Shown here: in pieces, positions 17,701-27,403 of the stretch | Position numbering within the stretch: the first letter of the stretch is position 1 | How the letters are laid out: each line of letters opens with the position of its first letter | DNA from: Flavobacterium sp. CYK-55 | GTDB lineage: Bacteria > Bacteroidota > Bacteroidia > Flavobacteriales > Flavobacteriaceae | Length of the DNA stretch: 64,000 nucleotides | Reading direction: 5' to 3' | Assembly (NCBI RefSeq): GCF_018413465.1 | Contig: NZ_JAHCDK010000003.1 | Location: 248,001 to 312,000 of the forward strand | Notes under the pieces: generated by a model | The model's input: the letters and a program-made list of their open reading frames with translations, nothing else | What the model was told of the DNA's origin: nothing | Databases searched by the model: none | Position numbers and translations under genes: made by a program

Positions 17701-20700
17701 TTGTTCCTGCTTTTGCTGTTGTTGGCATTGGGAATCGCTTTGACTTTACCATCGGTTCAAACCCGCATCGGGCAGAGGCTTACGCAGTGGCTTAACGAAA
17801 CCTACAAAACCGACATTCGGGTTGGGCAAGTTTCTGTAACATCATTTGGGGTTGTTAAACTCAAACAAGTTTTGGTGCGCGATCACAAAAAAGACACGCT
17901 CATTTATGCTAAACGCATCAACACTAATATTCTGGATATTAAAAGATTGATTGACGGCGATTTACTTTTTGGCAATATTAATGTTGATGGTTTGTTGCTC
18001 GATATGAAAACCTACAAAGGTGAAAAAGACACCAATCTGGATGCTTTTATTGCCGCTTTTGATGACGGGAAACCTTCATCGGGAAAATTTCTATTTACCG
18101 CTCATGAAATTACAGTAAACAAAAGTCATTTTAGGCTAACCGATTACAACCGAGAAATTCCAAAAGACGCTGATTTTTCAAAACTCAATGCCGTTTTAGA
18201 AAACTTTGAAATTCACGGACCTAACGTTACAACTGATATTGACCGCATGTCATTTTTAGACCATCGCGGTTTATATGTTCGCAATCTGCAATCAAAGTTT
18301 TCGTACACCAAAAAACAGATTTTGATGCGCAATGTTGATTTGATTACAGCACATTCACTCTTTAAAGGCAATGTAGCACTCAACTACAAACGCGAGGATT
18401 TTAGTGATTTTAACAACAAAGTTAACTTCAACATCTTGGTGGATCAAGCATCATTGTCAACCAGCGATGTTTGGTATTTTTACAAAGAAATTGGCAAAGG
18501 GCAGAACTTTACCCTTAAATCTCACGTAACCGGTACGCTCAACAACTTAACAGCGCACAAACTCAATCTTACCGACAGCAAATGCACGCACATTGCCGGT
18601 GATGTCAATTTTAAAAATCTTTTTGGTAAAGCACATCAACCTTTTGAAATGAAAGGAACCTTCAGAAAAGTGATGTCGGATTACCAGCATTTGGTTAAGT
18701 TACTTCCGAATGTTTTAGGTTCAAAATTACCAACATCGCTTAAAAAAATAGGTTTGTTCAACATGCACGGACAAGTAGATGTAACTGTACAAAAATTGAT
18801 AGCTGATTTTTATATGACCACAGCTTTGGGCAACGTTGAATCAAGCTTACAAATGTATGATATTGACAACATTGACAATGCCAAATACAAAGGAAATATC
18901 ATATTAGAGACCTTTGATATCGGGAGTTTTTTAGGCAAAAAAGACCTCGGAAAAGTCAGCCTAAACATTGATGTTGACGGACAAGGCTTTATTCAGAAGT
19001 ACCTCAATACAACTTTTTCTGGCGACATTTATCGATTGCAATACAATGGCTATAATTACAGTAAAGTGATTGTTGACGGTAACTTCAAAAATCCGGTTTT
19101 TAAGGGCCAAGTTTACATCAATGATCCAAATTTGTTTTTAGATTTTAACGGCTCGGCCAATCTTGGGCGTAAAGAAATTGCATACAACTTTGAAACTCAA
19201 ATTGATTATGCAAATCTCAAAAAACTCAATTTTGTCAAAAATGATTCAATAGCAGTATTCAAAGGCGGAATTAAAGTTAATGTTTTGGGCAATTCACTTG
19301 ATGATTTAAAAGGCGACATTCATTTTTCGCAAACGGCTTATCAAAACAATAAAGACCGATATTATTTTGAAGATTTTACACTACACTCCGAGTTTGATGC
19401 AAATAATACCCGAACAATTTCACTCAAATCGCCAGACATCATTGACGGAAAAGTAGTTGGTAAATTTGAAATTGCTTCATTGCGCAAAATGCTCGAAAAT
19501 TCAGCCGGAAGCTTATACGCCAACTACAGCCGAAACGAGGTTAAAAAAGGGCAGTACCTCAAGTTTGATTTTGCCATCTACAACAAAATAGTTGAGGTGT
19601 TTTATCCGGGCATTGAAATTGGCAAAAACACACACATTCGCGGAAGCATTGACTCAGACACAGATGATTTTAAATTTAACTTTATTTCGCCGCAGATTAT
19701 TGCTTACGAAAACACACTTGACAACATACGCATTGATATCGACAACAAAAATCCATTGTTTAATACCTATGTTTCACTGGATACAATCAAAACCAAAAAG
19801 TATAAAATTCGGGATTTTAGCTTAATCAACGTAACAACCAAAGACACGCTTTACCTACGTTCAGAGTTCAGAGGTGGTGAGAAGGGCGATGACGCCTACA
19901 GCCTAAATTTATATCATACTATTGATGCCCAAAGAAATAATGTGGTGGGGATTCAAAAATCTGAATTGAAATACAATGATTTTATGTGGTATCTCAACCA
20001 ACAAGATGAGGCCAACAACAAAATCGTTTTTGACAAAAAATTCAAAAATTTCAACATTGACGATATAGCACTAAGCCATGACAACCAGCAAGTGCGCCTC
20101 AATGGAACACTCAACGGAAATCAAAACAAAGATTTGAATTTAATCTTTAAGGAAGTGCAACTCGATCGGTTATTGCCTGTCATTGATGAATTTAAAATGG
20201 CCGGAAATCTCAACGGAACGGTTCATGTCAAACAAGTTAATTCTGTTTATCAACCAACTTCATCGGTCAAAATTGATGCGCTTAAACTCAACGATATTGC
20301 GCTGGGAACCCTGAAACTCAATGTTACGGGCGATAATTCACTCCAGAAATTCTATTTAAATTCATCTATTGAAAATGAAAACCTCAAATCGTTTACCGCT
20401 GATGGATATCTGGATATCATTAACCAAAAAACAAAACTCAACCTTGATTTGAATTTCGAACAATTTGACTTAGCCGTTTTGGGTAATATTGCTAAAGATG
20501 TCATCACTGACGTGCGCGGAAAAGCCTCAGGCCGTGCCAACATAGCGGGAACTTTTGATGATTTAGACATCAATGGACGACTTTTTGTTAACGGAGCTGG
20601 ACTAAAAGTTCCTTATTTAAATGTTGATTATCAAGTTGAAGACGGAACCATTGTGGATGTAACCGAAAAGAAATTCATCATTCGCGATACCGATGTAACC

Positions 20701-22152
20701 GATACCAAATACAAAACCAAAGGGCAGCTTTTTGGCAGCATCGGTCACACGAATTTTTCAGATTGGAATCTTGATTTAAATTTAAGTTCCAGACGAATTT
20801 TGGCTTTAGACACCAAAGACAGCGAAGATGCCGCGTATTTCGGTACCGCATTTATGGACGGAGAAGCAACCATTACCGGCCCAATCAATAAGCTTTTTAT
20901 CAATGTGTCCGGAAAATCTGAAAAAGGAACCCAAATTAAAATTCCGATTAATGATGCCGAAAGTGTCAGCGACAACAACTATATTCACTTTGTTACCAAA
21001 AAAGAAAAATTCAATACGCAAAGTAATAGCGAAAAGAAAGAAAAAAAATACGATGGTGTTGAACTCGAATTTGATTTTGACATAACACCAGATGCCGAAG
21101 TTGAAATTATCCTTGATCGAAATTCAGGTCACGGTATGAAAGGCAAAGGTTTTGGATCGTTGTTATTCAAAATCAATACACTCGGCAAATTCAATATGTG
21201 GGGCGATTTTCAAGCCTATGAAGGAACCTACAATTTTAAGTACGGCGGAATCATCAACAAACAATTCAAAATCAAAAAAGGCGGTTCAGTTACTTGGGAG
21301 GGTGACCCTATGAAAGCCAACCTTAATTTAGAAGCTGTATATAAAACCTCGGCTAATCCGGCGGTTTTGGTTGAAAATCCTTCGTTTAACAAAAAGGTCG
21401 ATGTTGAAGTCGTGATTGGCATCAAAGGAAACTTAAGCAACCCAAGCCCTGACTTTACCATCAACTTCCCGACGGTAAGCTCAGTACTTAAATCTGAAAT
21501 TCAAACCAAACTCGACGACAAAGATGTACGTCAAAAACAAGCACTCATCTTGCTTTCAACCGGAAGTTTCTTAAGTGTTGATGGTTTGAGCCAAACTTCA
21601 TTGACCAACAACATTTATGAAAAAGTAGGAGATTTATTCGGAACCATTCTCAATCAAAGTGATGATAAAATTAATGTTGATGTAATGCTTGTGTCGGCTG
21701 ATAAAAACCCCGGGCGCGAAACCGATGGGCGCGTGGGTCTGACAGTGAGCACTAAAATTAGTGACCGCATCAGCATCAACGGAAAATTTGGAGTTCCGGT
21801 AGGCGGTGTCAACGAGTCAACTGTCGTCGGCGATGTTGAAGTGCAATACAGAGTTAATGAAGACGGAACACTCAACCTGCGCATGTTTAACAAAGAAAAT
21901 GACATCAATTATATCGGTCAAGGAATTGGCTACACCCAAGGTTTGGGTTTGACTTATCAGGTAGACTTTACAACTTTCCGTCAATTATTGTACAAAATCT
22001 TCAAAAACCAAAAACTTGAAATCATCAAAAACAGCTCAAAAGAAGTACACGATTCTGAGGTTGTTCCTGATTATATTCACTTTAAAGATAAAAAAGAGAA
22101 AAAAGCCGAACCTGAAAAAACCAACCAAGAAGCGGTTCCTACTGATGATTAA
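17701..22152 (+). CDS. tamB: Translocation/assembly module TamB (AsmA-like bridge protein)
   Basis: A large envelope protein with a C-terminal TamB domain (DUF490), anchored in the inner membrane and spanning the periplasm; the family is linked to outer-membrane protein assembly and phospholipid transport. It has at least 1483 residues, almost wholly beta-strand; the TamB domain lies at about 1000-1450 (FGSLLFKINTLGKFNMWGDF, LLSTGSFLSVDG). There is no ATG near the N-terminus. The given start is TTG at 17701, but the frame stays open back to 17653 and encodes IKRAKKIIFRTLLFLLLLLA, a better signal anchor, so translation may begin at ATT 17653 or ATC 17665. An in-frame ATG at 17632 is closed by TAA at 17650. 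It is divergent from tsaD. Confidence 0.88.
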   Translation: MFLLLLLLALGIALTLPSVQTRIGQRLTQWLNETYKTDIRVGQVSVTSFGVVKLKQVLVRDHKKDTLIYAKRINTNILDIKRLIDGDLLFGNINVDGLLLDMKTYKGEKDTNLDAFIAAFDDGKPSSGKFLFTAHEITVNKSHFRLTDYNREIPKDADFSKLNAVLENFEIHGPNVTTDIDRMSFLDHRGLYVRNLQSKFSYTKKQILMRNVDLITAHSLFKGNVALNYKREDFSDFNNKVNFNILVDQASLSTSDVWYFYKEIGKGQNFTLKSHVTGTLNNLTAHKLNLTDSKCTHIAGDVNFKNLFGKAHQPFEMKGTFRKVMSDYQHLVKLLPNVLGSKLPTSLKKIGLFNMHGQVDVTVQKLIADFYMTTALGNVESSLQMYDIDNIDNAKYKGNIILETFDIGSFLGKKDLGKVSLNIDVDGQGFIQKYLNTTFSGDIYRLQYNGYNYSKVIVDGNFKNPVFKGQVYINDPNLFLDFNGSANLGRKEIAYNFETQIDYANLKKLNFVKNDSIAVFKGGIKVNVLGNSLDDLKGDIHFSQTAYQNNKDRYYFEDFTLHSEFDANNTRTISLKSPDIIDGKVVGKFEIASLRKMLENSAGSLYANYSRNEVKKGQYLKFDFAIYNKIVEVFYPGIEIGKNTHIRGSIDSDTDDFKFNFISPQIIAYENTLDNIRIDIDNKNPLFNTYVSLDTIKTKKYKIRDFSLINVTTKDTLYLRSEFRGGEKGDDAYSLNLYHTIDAQRNNVVGIQKSELKYNDFMWYLNQQDEANNKIVFDKKFKNFNIDDIALSHDNQQVRLNGTLNGNQNKDLNLIFKEVQLDRLLPVIDEFKMAGNLNGTVHVKQVNSVYQPTSSVKIDALKLNDIALGTLKLNVTGDNSLQKFYLNSSIENENLKSFTADGYLDIINQKTKLNLDLNFEQFDLAVLGNIAKDVITDVRGKASGRANIAGTFDDLDINGRLFVNGAGLKVPYLNVDYQVEDGTIVDVTEKKFIIRDTDVTDTKYKTKGQLFGSIGHTNFSDWNLDLNLSSRRILALDTKDSEDAAYFGTAFMDGEATITGPINKLFINVSGKSEKGTQIKIPINDAESVSDNNYIHFVTKKEKFNTQSNSEKKEKKYDGVELEFDFDITPDAEVEIILDRNSGHGMKGKGFGSLLFKINTLGKFNMWGDFQAYEGTYNFKYGGIINKQFKIKKGGSVTWEGDPMKANLNLEAVYKTSANPAVLVENPSFNKKVDVEVVIGIKGNLSNPSPDFTINFPTVSSVLKSEIQTKLDDKDVRQKQALILLSTGSFLSVDGLSQTSLTNNIYEKVGDLFGTILNQSDDKINVDVMLVSADKNPGRETDGRVGLTVSTKISDRISINGKFGVPVGGVNESTVVGDVEVQYRVNEDGTLNLRMFNKENDINYIGQGIGYTQGLGLTYQVDFTTFRQLLYKIFKNQKLEIIKNSSKEVHDSEVVPDYIHFKDKKEKKAEPEKTNQEAVPTDD

Positions 22153-22310
22153 TTAATTATCAATCTGCTCAAAACCGAACGATTTTTTTACCACAAAATA
22201 AAAACTTATCAACGAAATCGTTTGAAATTTACCAATAATTCTAAAGAAATACACAAAGCTCATTTTTGATTGATTGGGATTGTTAATTTTACATGACTAA
22301 TGACAAAATC

Positions 22311-24354
<2,044 letters not shown>

Positions 24355-24361
24355 AAAAAGT

Positions 24362-24391
24362 AAAGTCTCGCATGTTTTTTTGCGGGACTTT
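24362..24391 (+). terminator. Terminator after gapA
   Basis: An 11-bp stem AAAGTCTCGCA / TGCGGGACTTT (one wobble pair) with a T-rich loop, followed by TTCT, 7 bp after the gapA stop. Confidence 0.8.
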
Positions 24392-24416
24392 TCTATATTT
24401 AGTTCGTTGATTTTTT

Positions 24417-24502
24417 AGAAGCTTTATCCTGCTGTTCGTTTTAGTTTTACAGCCCAACCCGGGCTGCAAAAGCTATCACTGCCATCAGGGCTAGGGCAGA
24501 AG
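24417..24502. repeat. Flavobacterial interspersed intergenic repeat, family 1 (copy b)
   Basis: It has the same plan as copy a: CTTTATCCTGCTGTTCG at one end, a hairpin TTTTACAGCCC (24445-24455) / GGGCTGCAAAA (24461-24471), then ATCAGGGCTAGGGCA (24484-24498). It lies in the gap downstream of gapA. Confidence 0.7.
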
Positions 24503-24524
24503 CTTTACCGAAAACAAACGATTA

Positions 24525-24702
24525 ACGATTGAAGATTAACGATTTTTGAACTAGAAGCATCGTGTTGAACTGAATATTTCAACTAAACTTCTTAAACATT
24601 TTAAACTTCTTAAACTTTCTAAACTTAACCAATAATTAACCAACTTACTCAGTAACTCGGTCGCTCAGGCACTCAGAAACTCAGTAACTCAGCTTCTCAA
24701 GA
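24525..24702. repeat. Low-complexity word repeats before the BadF-type kinase gene
   Basis: The second half of the 351-bp gap 24355-24705 consists of three short-period repeat types in order: GATTAACGATTGAAGATTAACG (about 11-nt period), AAACTTCTTAAAC / TTTTAAAC runs (24584-24630), and ACTCAGTAACTCGG / CTCAGGCACTCAG runs (24645-24698). The same word types recur in 26580-27002 and 34262-34300. No ORF or RNA fold is evident. Confidence 0.7.
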
Positions 24703-24705
24703 AAA

Positions 24706-25557
24706 ATGAAATTACTCGTAGACAGCGGCTCCACCAAAGCAGATTGGATTGCCATTGACGACACCGGAAAAGTGCTTTTTACCACGCAAAGCCTCGGGCT
24801 CAACCCTGAAGTGCTCACCCGCGAAGAAATCATCGAACGCTTAGACGACCGTTTTGACATCTCGCACAACAAAGACAAAGCCAGCCATTTGTTTTTTTAC
24901 GGCGCGGGCTGCGGAACCGACCGCATGAAAAATTTCTTGACCGAAGTTTTTCAAGCCTATTTTAGCCACGCGGCCGTAACGGTACATGAAGACACGTATG
25001 CCGCGGTATATGCCACCACGCCCAAAGACGAGCAAGCCATTGTTTGTATTTTAGGAACCGGCTCTAACTGCAGCTATTTTGACGGGAAAGTATTGCATCA
25101 AAAAGTGCAATCATTGGGCTATATTGCTATGGATGATTGTTCCGGAAACCGCTTTGGTCGCCATTTGTTGCGCGGTTATTACTTTAATAAAATGCCCGCT
25201 GAACTTGCTAAAGAATTTGAGCAAGAATACAACATTGAGCCCGACAACGTAAAGCACAATTTATACAAAGAGCCCAACCCGAATGCGTATTTGGCCACGT
25301 TTGCCAAATTCATCATCAAGCACAAAGACCATCCGTTTTGCCAACAATACATCATGGCCGAAATGGAAGATTTTGTGGAGAATTACATCAAGCAATTTGA
25401 CCAATGCCACGAACTTCCAGTGCATTTTGTGGGCTCTATTGCTTTTTACTTAAAAGATGAACTAGAAGCAGTCCTATCTAAACACAAAATCAAAATCGGC
25501 AACGTATTGCGCAGACCGATTGACGGATTGATTGCGTATCACATCTTGAATAAATAA
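24706..25557 (+). CDS. BadF/BadG/BcrA/BcrD-type ATPase, probable N-acetylglucosamine kinase
   Basis: An ASKHA-fold sugar kinase-like protein of 283 residues. The phosphate-1 motif LLVDSGSTKADWIAID begins at residue 3, the phosphate-2 region CILGTGSNCSYFDG lies near 115-128, and the adenosine region VGSIAFYLKDEL near 245. Homologues in Bacteroidota are annotated as N-acetylglucosamine kinase-like, but sugar specificity cannot be read from sequence. Its position between pfkA-gapA and mgsA fits hexose metabolism. Its codons are more GC-rich and C-ending than those of its neighbours. It ends at a hairpin (25567-25590). Confidence 0.85.
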   Translation: MKLLVDSGSTKADWIAIDDTGKVLFTTQSLGLNPEVLTREEIIERLDDRFDISHNKDKASHLFFYGAGCGTDRMKNFLTEVFQAYFSHAAVTVHEDTYAAVYATTPKDEQAIVCILGTGSNCSYFDGKVLHQKVQSLGYIAMDDCSGNRFGRHLLRGYYFNKMPAELAKEFEQEYNIEPDNVKHNLYKEPNPNAYLATFAKFIIKHKDHPFCQQYIMAEMEDFVENYIKQFDQCHELPVHFVGSIAFYLKDELEAVLSKHKIKIGNVLRRPIDGLIAYHILNK

Positions 25558-25566
25558 AACCAAAAG

Positions 25567-25590
25567 CCACGTAAACAGCGTGGTTTTTTT
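25567..25590 (+). terminator. Terminator after the BadF-type kinase gene
   Basis: A CCACG / CGTGG stem with a 7-nt loop followed by seven T, 10 bp past the stop codon. Confidence 0.75.
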
Positions 25591-25610
25591 ATTTTTACCC
25601 AAAACAAAAT

Positions 25611-25637
25611 TTATGGAAATTGCCATTATAGCCCACG
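25611..25637 (+). repeat. Duplicated 5' end of mgsA, upstream copy
   Basis: Twenty-six of 27 bases match 25713-25739, the true start of mgsA. The upstream copy contains an in-frame ATG (25613) that reads MEIAIIAHV and then stops at TGA 25640-25642. The 75 bp between the copies hold a perfect hairpin ACTGCC-GGT-GGCAGT (25656-25670). Confidence 0.8.
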
Positions 25638-25712
25638 TTTGATATTAAGAGGAGGACTGCCGGTGGCAGTTAGGTAAACTAAGTAGTCAATTCAAATACA
25701 AAAACTTACATT

Positions 25713-25739
25713 TTATGGAAATTGCCATTATAGCACACG
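25713..25739 (+). repeat. Duplicated 5' end of mgsA, functional copy
   Basis: The second copy of the 27-bp duplication, containing the start codon and first codons of the intact mgsA. It differs from the upstream copy by one base (GCACACG against GCCCACG). Confidence 0.8.
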
Positions 25740-26086
25740 ATGGAAAAAAAGCCGATATGGTTCAGTTTGTCAATAAAAACAAACATATTCTCGAAAAAGC
25801 CAACATCAAACTCATTGCCACCGGAACCACCGGCGGTAAAGTAGAAGCCGTAGGCATCAAAGTCAAAAAAATGCTTTCTGGCCCGCAAGGCGGCGATGCG
25901 CAAATTGCGGCGCGCGTAGCCGAAGGAAAAACCCAAATGGTGTTGTTTTTTAAAGATCCGAACTCAAGCCATCCGCACGAGCCCGACATCAACATGCTTA
26001 TTAGAATTTGCGATGTACACAATGTTCCGCTGGCCACTAATGAAGCCACGGCGCAACTGCTTTTGTTGGGGATGGATGAGATATAG
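25715..26086 (+). CDS. mgsA: Methylglyoxal synthase
   Basis: Converts dihydroxyacetone phosphate to methylglyoxal and phosphate, a bypass that releases phosphate when lower glycolysis is limiting. The 123 residues show the phosphate-binding ATGTTGGK (about 36-43), LSGPQGGDAQI with the catalytic Asp (about 56), FFKDPNSSHPHEPD and PLATNEATAQLLL. It fits beside pfkA and gapA. The start at 25715 is fixed by the family N-terminus MEIAIIAHDGKKAD; an upstream duplicate of these codons at 25613 is a dead end. No terminator hairpin is seen; tandem repeats begin about 50 bp downstream. Confidence 0.95.
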   Translation: MEIAIIAHDGKKADMVQFVNKNKHILEKANIKLIATGTTGGKVEAVGIKVKKMLSGPQGGDAQIAARVAEGKTQMVLFFKDPNSSHPHEPDINMLIRICDVHNVPLATNEATAQLLLLGMDEI

Positions 26087-26135
26087 ACACGGCTGCGCCT
26101 ATAGACCGCTTCGCTGTTAGACACGGCTGCGCTAC

Positions 26136-26640
26136 AGACCGCTGCGCTGTAAGACAAAAAGAGAATTTGAAAATGAGGCAATTTGGAAATTTGAAAATGA
26201 AATCATTCGTTTAGCAGAATGAATCAACTAAACTTCTTAACCTTTTACACTTTTTAAACTTAAAAAGACCGCTGCGCTGTGAGACAAAAAGATAATTTGG
26301 AAATGAGGCAATTTGGAAATTTGAAAATGGAATGATTCATATAGCAGAATGAATCAACTGAACTTCTTAAACCTTTTACACTTTTTAAACTTAAAAAGAC
26401 CGCTGCGCTGTAAGACAAAAAGAGAATTTGAAAATGAGGTAATTTGGAAATTTGAAAATGAAATCATTCGTATGACTAAATGTCTCGACTAAACCTCTTA
26501 AACCTTTTACACTTTTTAAACTTTAAAAGGCCGCTTCGCTGTGAGACAAAAAGATAATTTGAAAATGAAATCATTCGTATGACTGAATGTTTCAGCTAAA
26601 CTTCTTAAACCTTTTACACTTTTTAAACTTTGTAAACTGT
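26136..26640. repeat. Tandem repeat, about 130-bp unit, four copies
   Basis: Units start at 26136, 26266, 26397 and 26528 with AGACCGCTGCGCTG or a close variant (AGGCCGCTTCGCTG in unit 4), giving periods of 130, 131 and 131 bp. Each runs through GACAAAAAGA(G/T)AATTTG, GAGG(C/T)AATTTGGAAATTTG, a CATTCGT / AGCAGAATGAATCAACT-like stretch, then CTTCTTAAACCTTTTACAC and TTTTTAAACTT. Unit 4 lacks about 26 bp of the GAGGCAATTTGG part. Units differ by scattered substitutions, so the array is not brand new. No frame stays open across units. Confidence 0.88.
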
Positions 26641-26811
26641 TACGATCGCTTCGCTTTAGGACAAGGCACGCCTGTAGACCGCTGCGCTTTTAGACAAAAA
26701 AGACAATTTGAAAATGAATGATTTTTTGTTTGAGCCAAAAACTTCAAAAATCACTAATCTTCAATCGTTAATCGTTAATCTTCAATCACTAATCGCTCAT
26801 CTGCGTGAAGG

Positions 26812-26955
26812 ATGGTAGCGGTAGCCCGCAGCCAAAAATTTAAATGAAGCGATAAAGCTAATTTTATACAGAAATATTTTTTGCAAAACGCCAGGCGAGG
26901 ACTACAAGTGAACAGCCTGACAGCGGTGCAGCGCAGCGGAGCCGGTGGCACGCCC
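26812..26955. repeat. Interspersed intergenic repeat, family 2 (copy a)
   Basis: Begins GCGTGAAGGATGGTAGCGG, followed by GCCCGCAGCC, and ends with GAGGACTACAAGTGAACAGC and GAGCCGGTGGCACGCCC. The opening resembles the reverse complement of 62493-62509 (GCGAGAGGGATAGCAGC). A GC-rich stretch (GACAGCGGTGCAGCGCAGCG) contrasts with the AT-rich surroundings. Non-coding. Confidence 0.55.
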
Positions 26956-27005
26956 AAAATCTAACAAAAATTTCTCAGCAACTCAGGCACTCAGCAACTC
27001 AGTTT

Positions 27006-27389
27006 CTATTTAATAGCCACCATGGAGATTTCAACGTTTACGTTCTTGGGCAAGCAAGCCACTTGAACGGTTTCACGCGCCGGGGCGGTTTTTTCGTCAA
27101 AATAGCTTCCGTAAACGCTGTTGATTCGGGCAAAATCGCCCATGTTCATGATGAAAATAGAAGTTTTAACCACGTTTTCAAAAGTCATATCAGCGGCGGC
27201 CAAAACTGCTTTCATGTTTTCCATGACTTGACGCGTTTCGGTTTCGATATCGTCTAGAATAAGTTCACCGGTTTGTGGATGCAACGCAATTTGACCGGAA
27301 GTATACAGTGTATTTCCGATCAAAACGGCTTGGTTATATGGGCCAATAGGGGCAGGAGCATTTTCAGTAAAAATGATTTTCTTTTGCAT
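27006..27389 (-). CDS. ridA: RidA family reactive intermediate/imine deaminase
   Basis: Hydrolyses reactive enamine/imine intermediates released by PLP enzymes, protecting them from damage. It has 127 residues, typical of the YjgF/YER057c/UK114 family. The start TENAPAPIGPYNQAV, LYTSGQIALHPQTGEL and the catalytic arginine in ARETVQVACLPKNVNVEI are all present. It begins 14 bp after the lptD stop, so it is probably co-transcribed with lptD. Confidence 0.95.
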   Translation of the reverse strand: MQKKIIFTENAPAPIGPYNQAVLIGNTLYTSGQIALHPQTGELILDDIETETRQVMENMKAVLAAADMTFENVVKTSIFIMNMGDFARINSVYGSYFDEKTAPARETVQVACLPKNVNVEISMVAIK

Positions 27390-27403
27390 AATTTATTATT
27401 TGA

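Larger units (their letters stand above)
26087..27005. repeat. Gene-free block between mgsA and ridA dominated by repeats
   Basis: This 919-bp stretch holds no convincing gene. It contains short ACGGCTGCGC / ACCGCTTCGCTG motifs (26095-26135), four tandem 130-bp units (26136-26640), a degenerate half unit (26641-26720), 11-nt TTAATCTTCAATCG-type repeats (26750-26795), a family 2 interspersed element (26812-26955) and CTCAG-type repeats (26972-27002). Confidence 0.8.

Noticed and set aside
26136..26640. CRISPR array or CRISPR-like locus
   Set aside because: The repeats are 130 bp, contiguous and have no unique spacers, and no cas gene is nearby.
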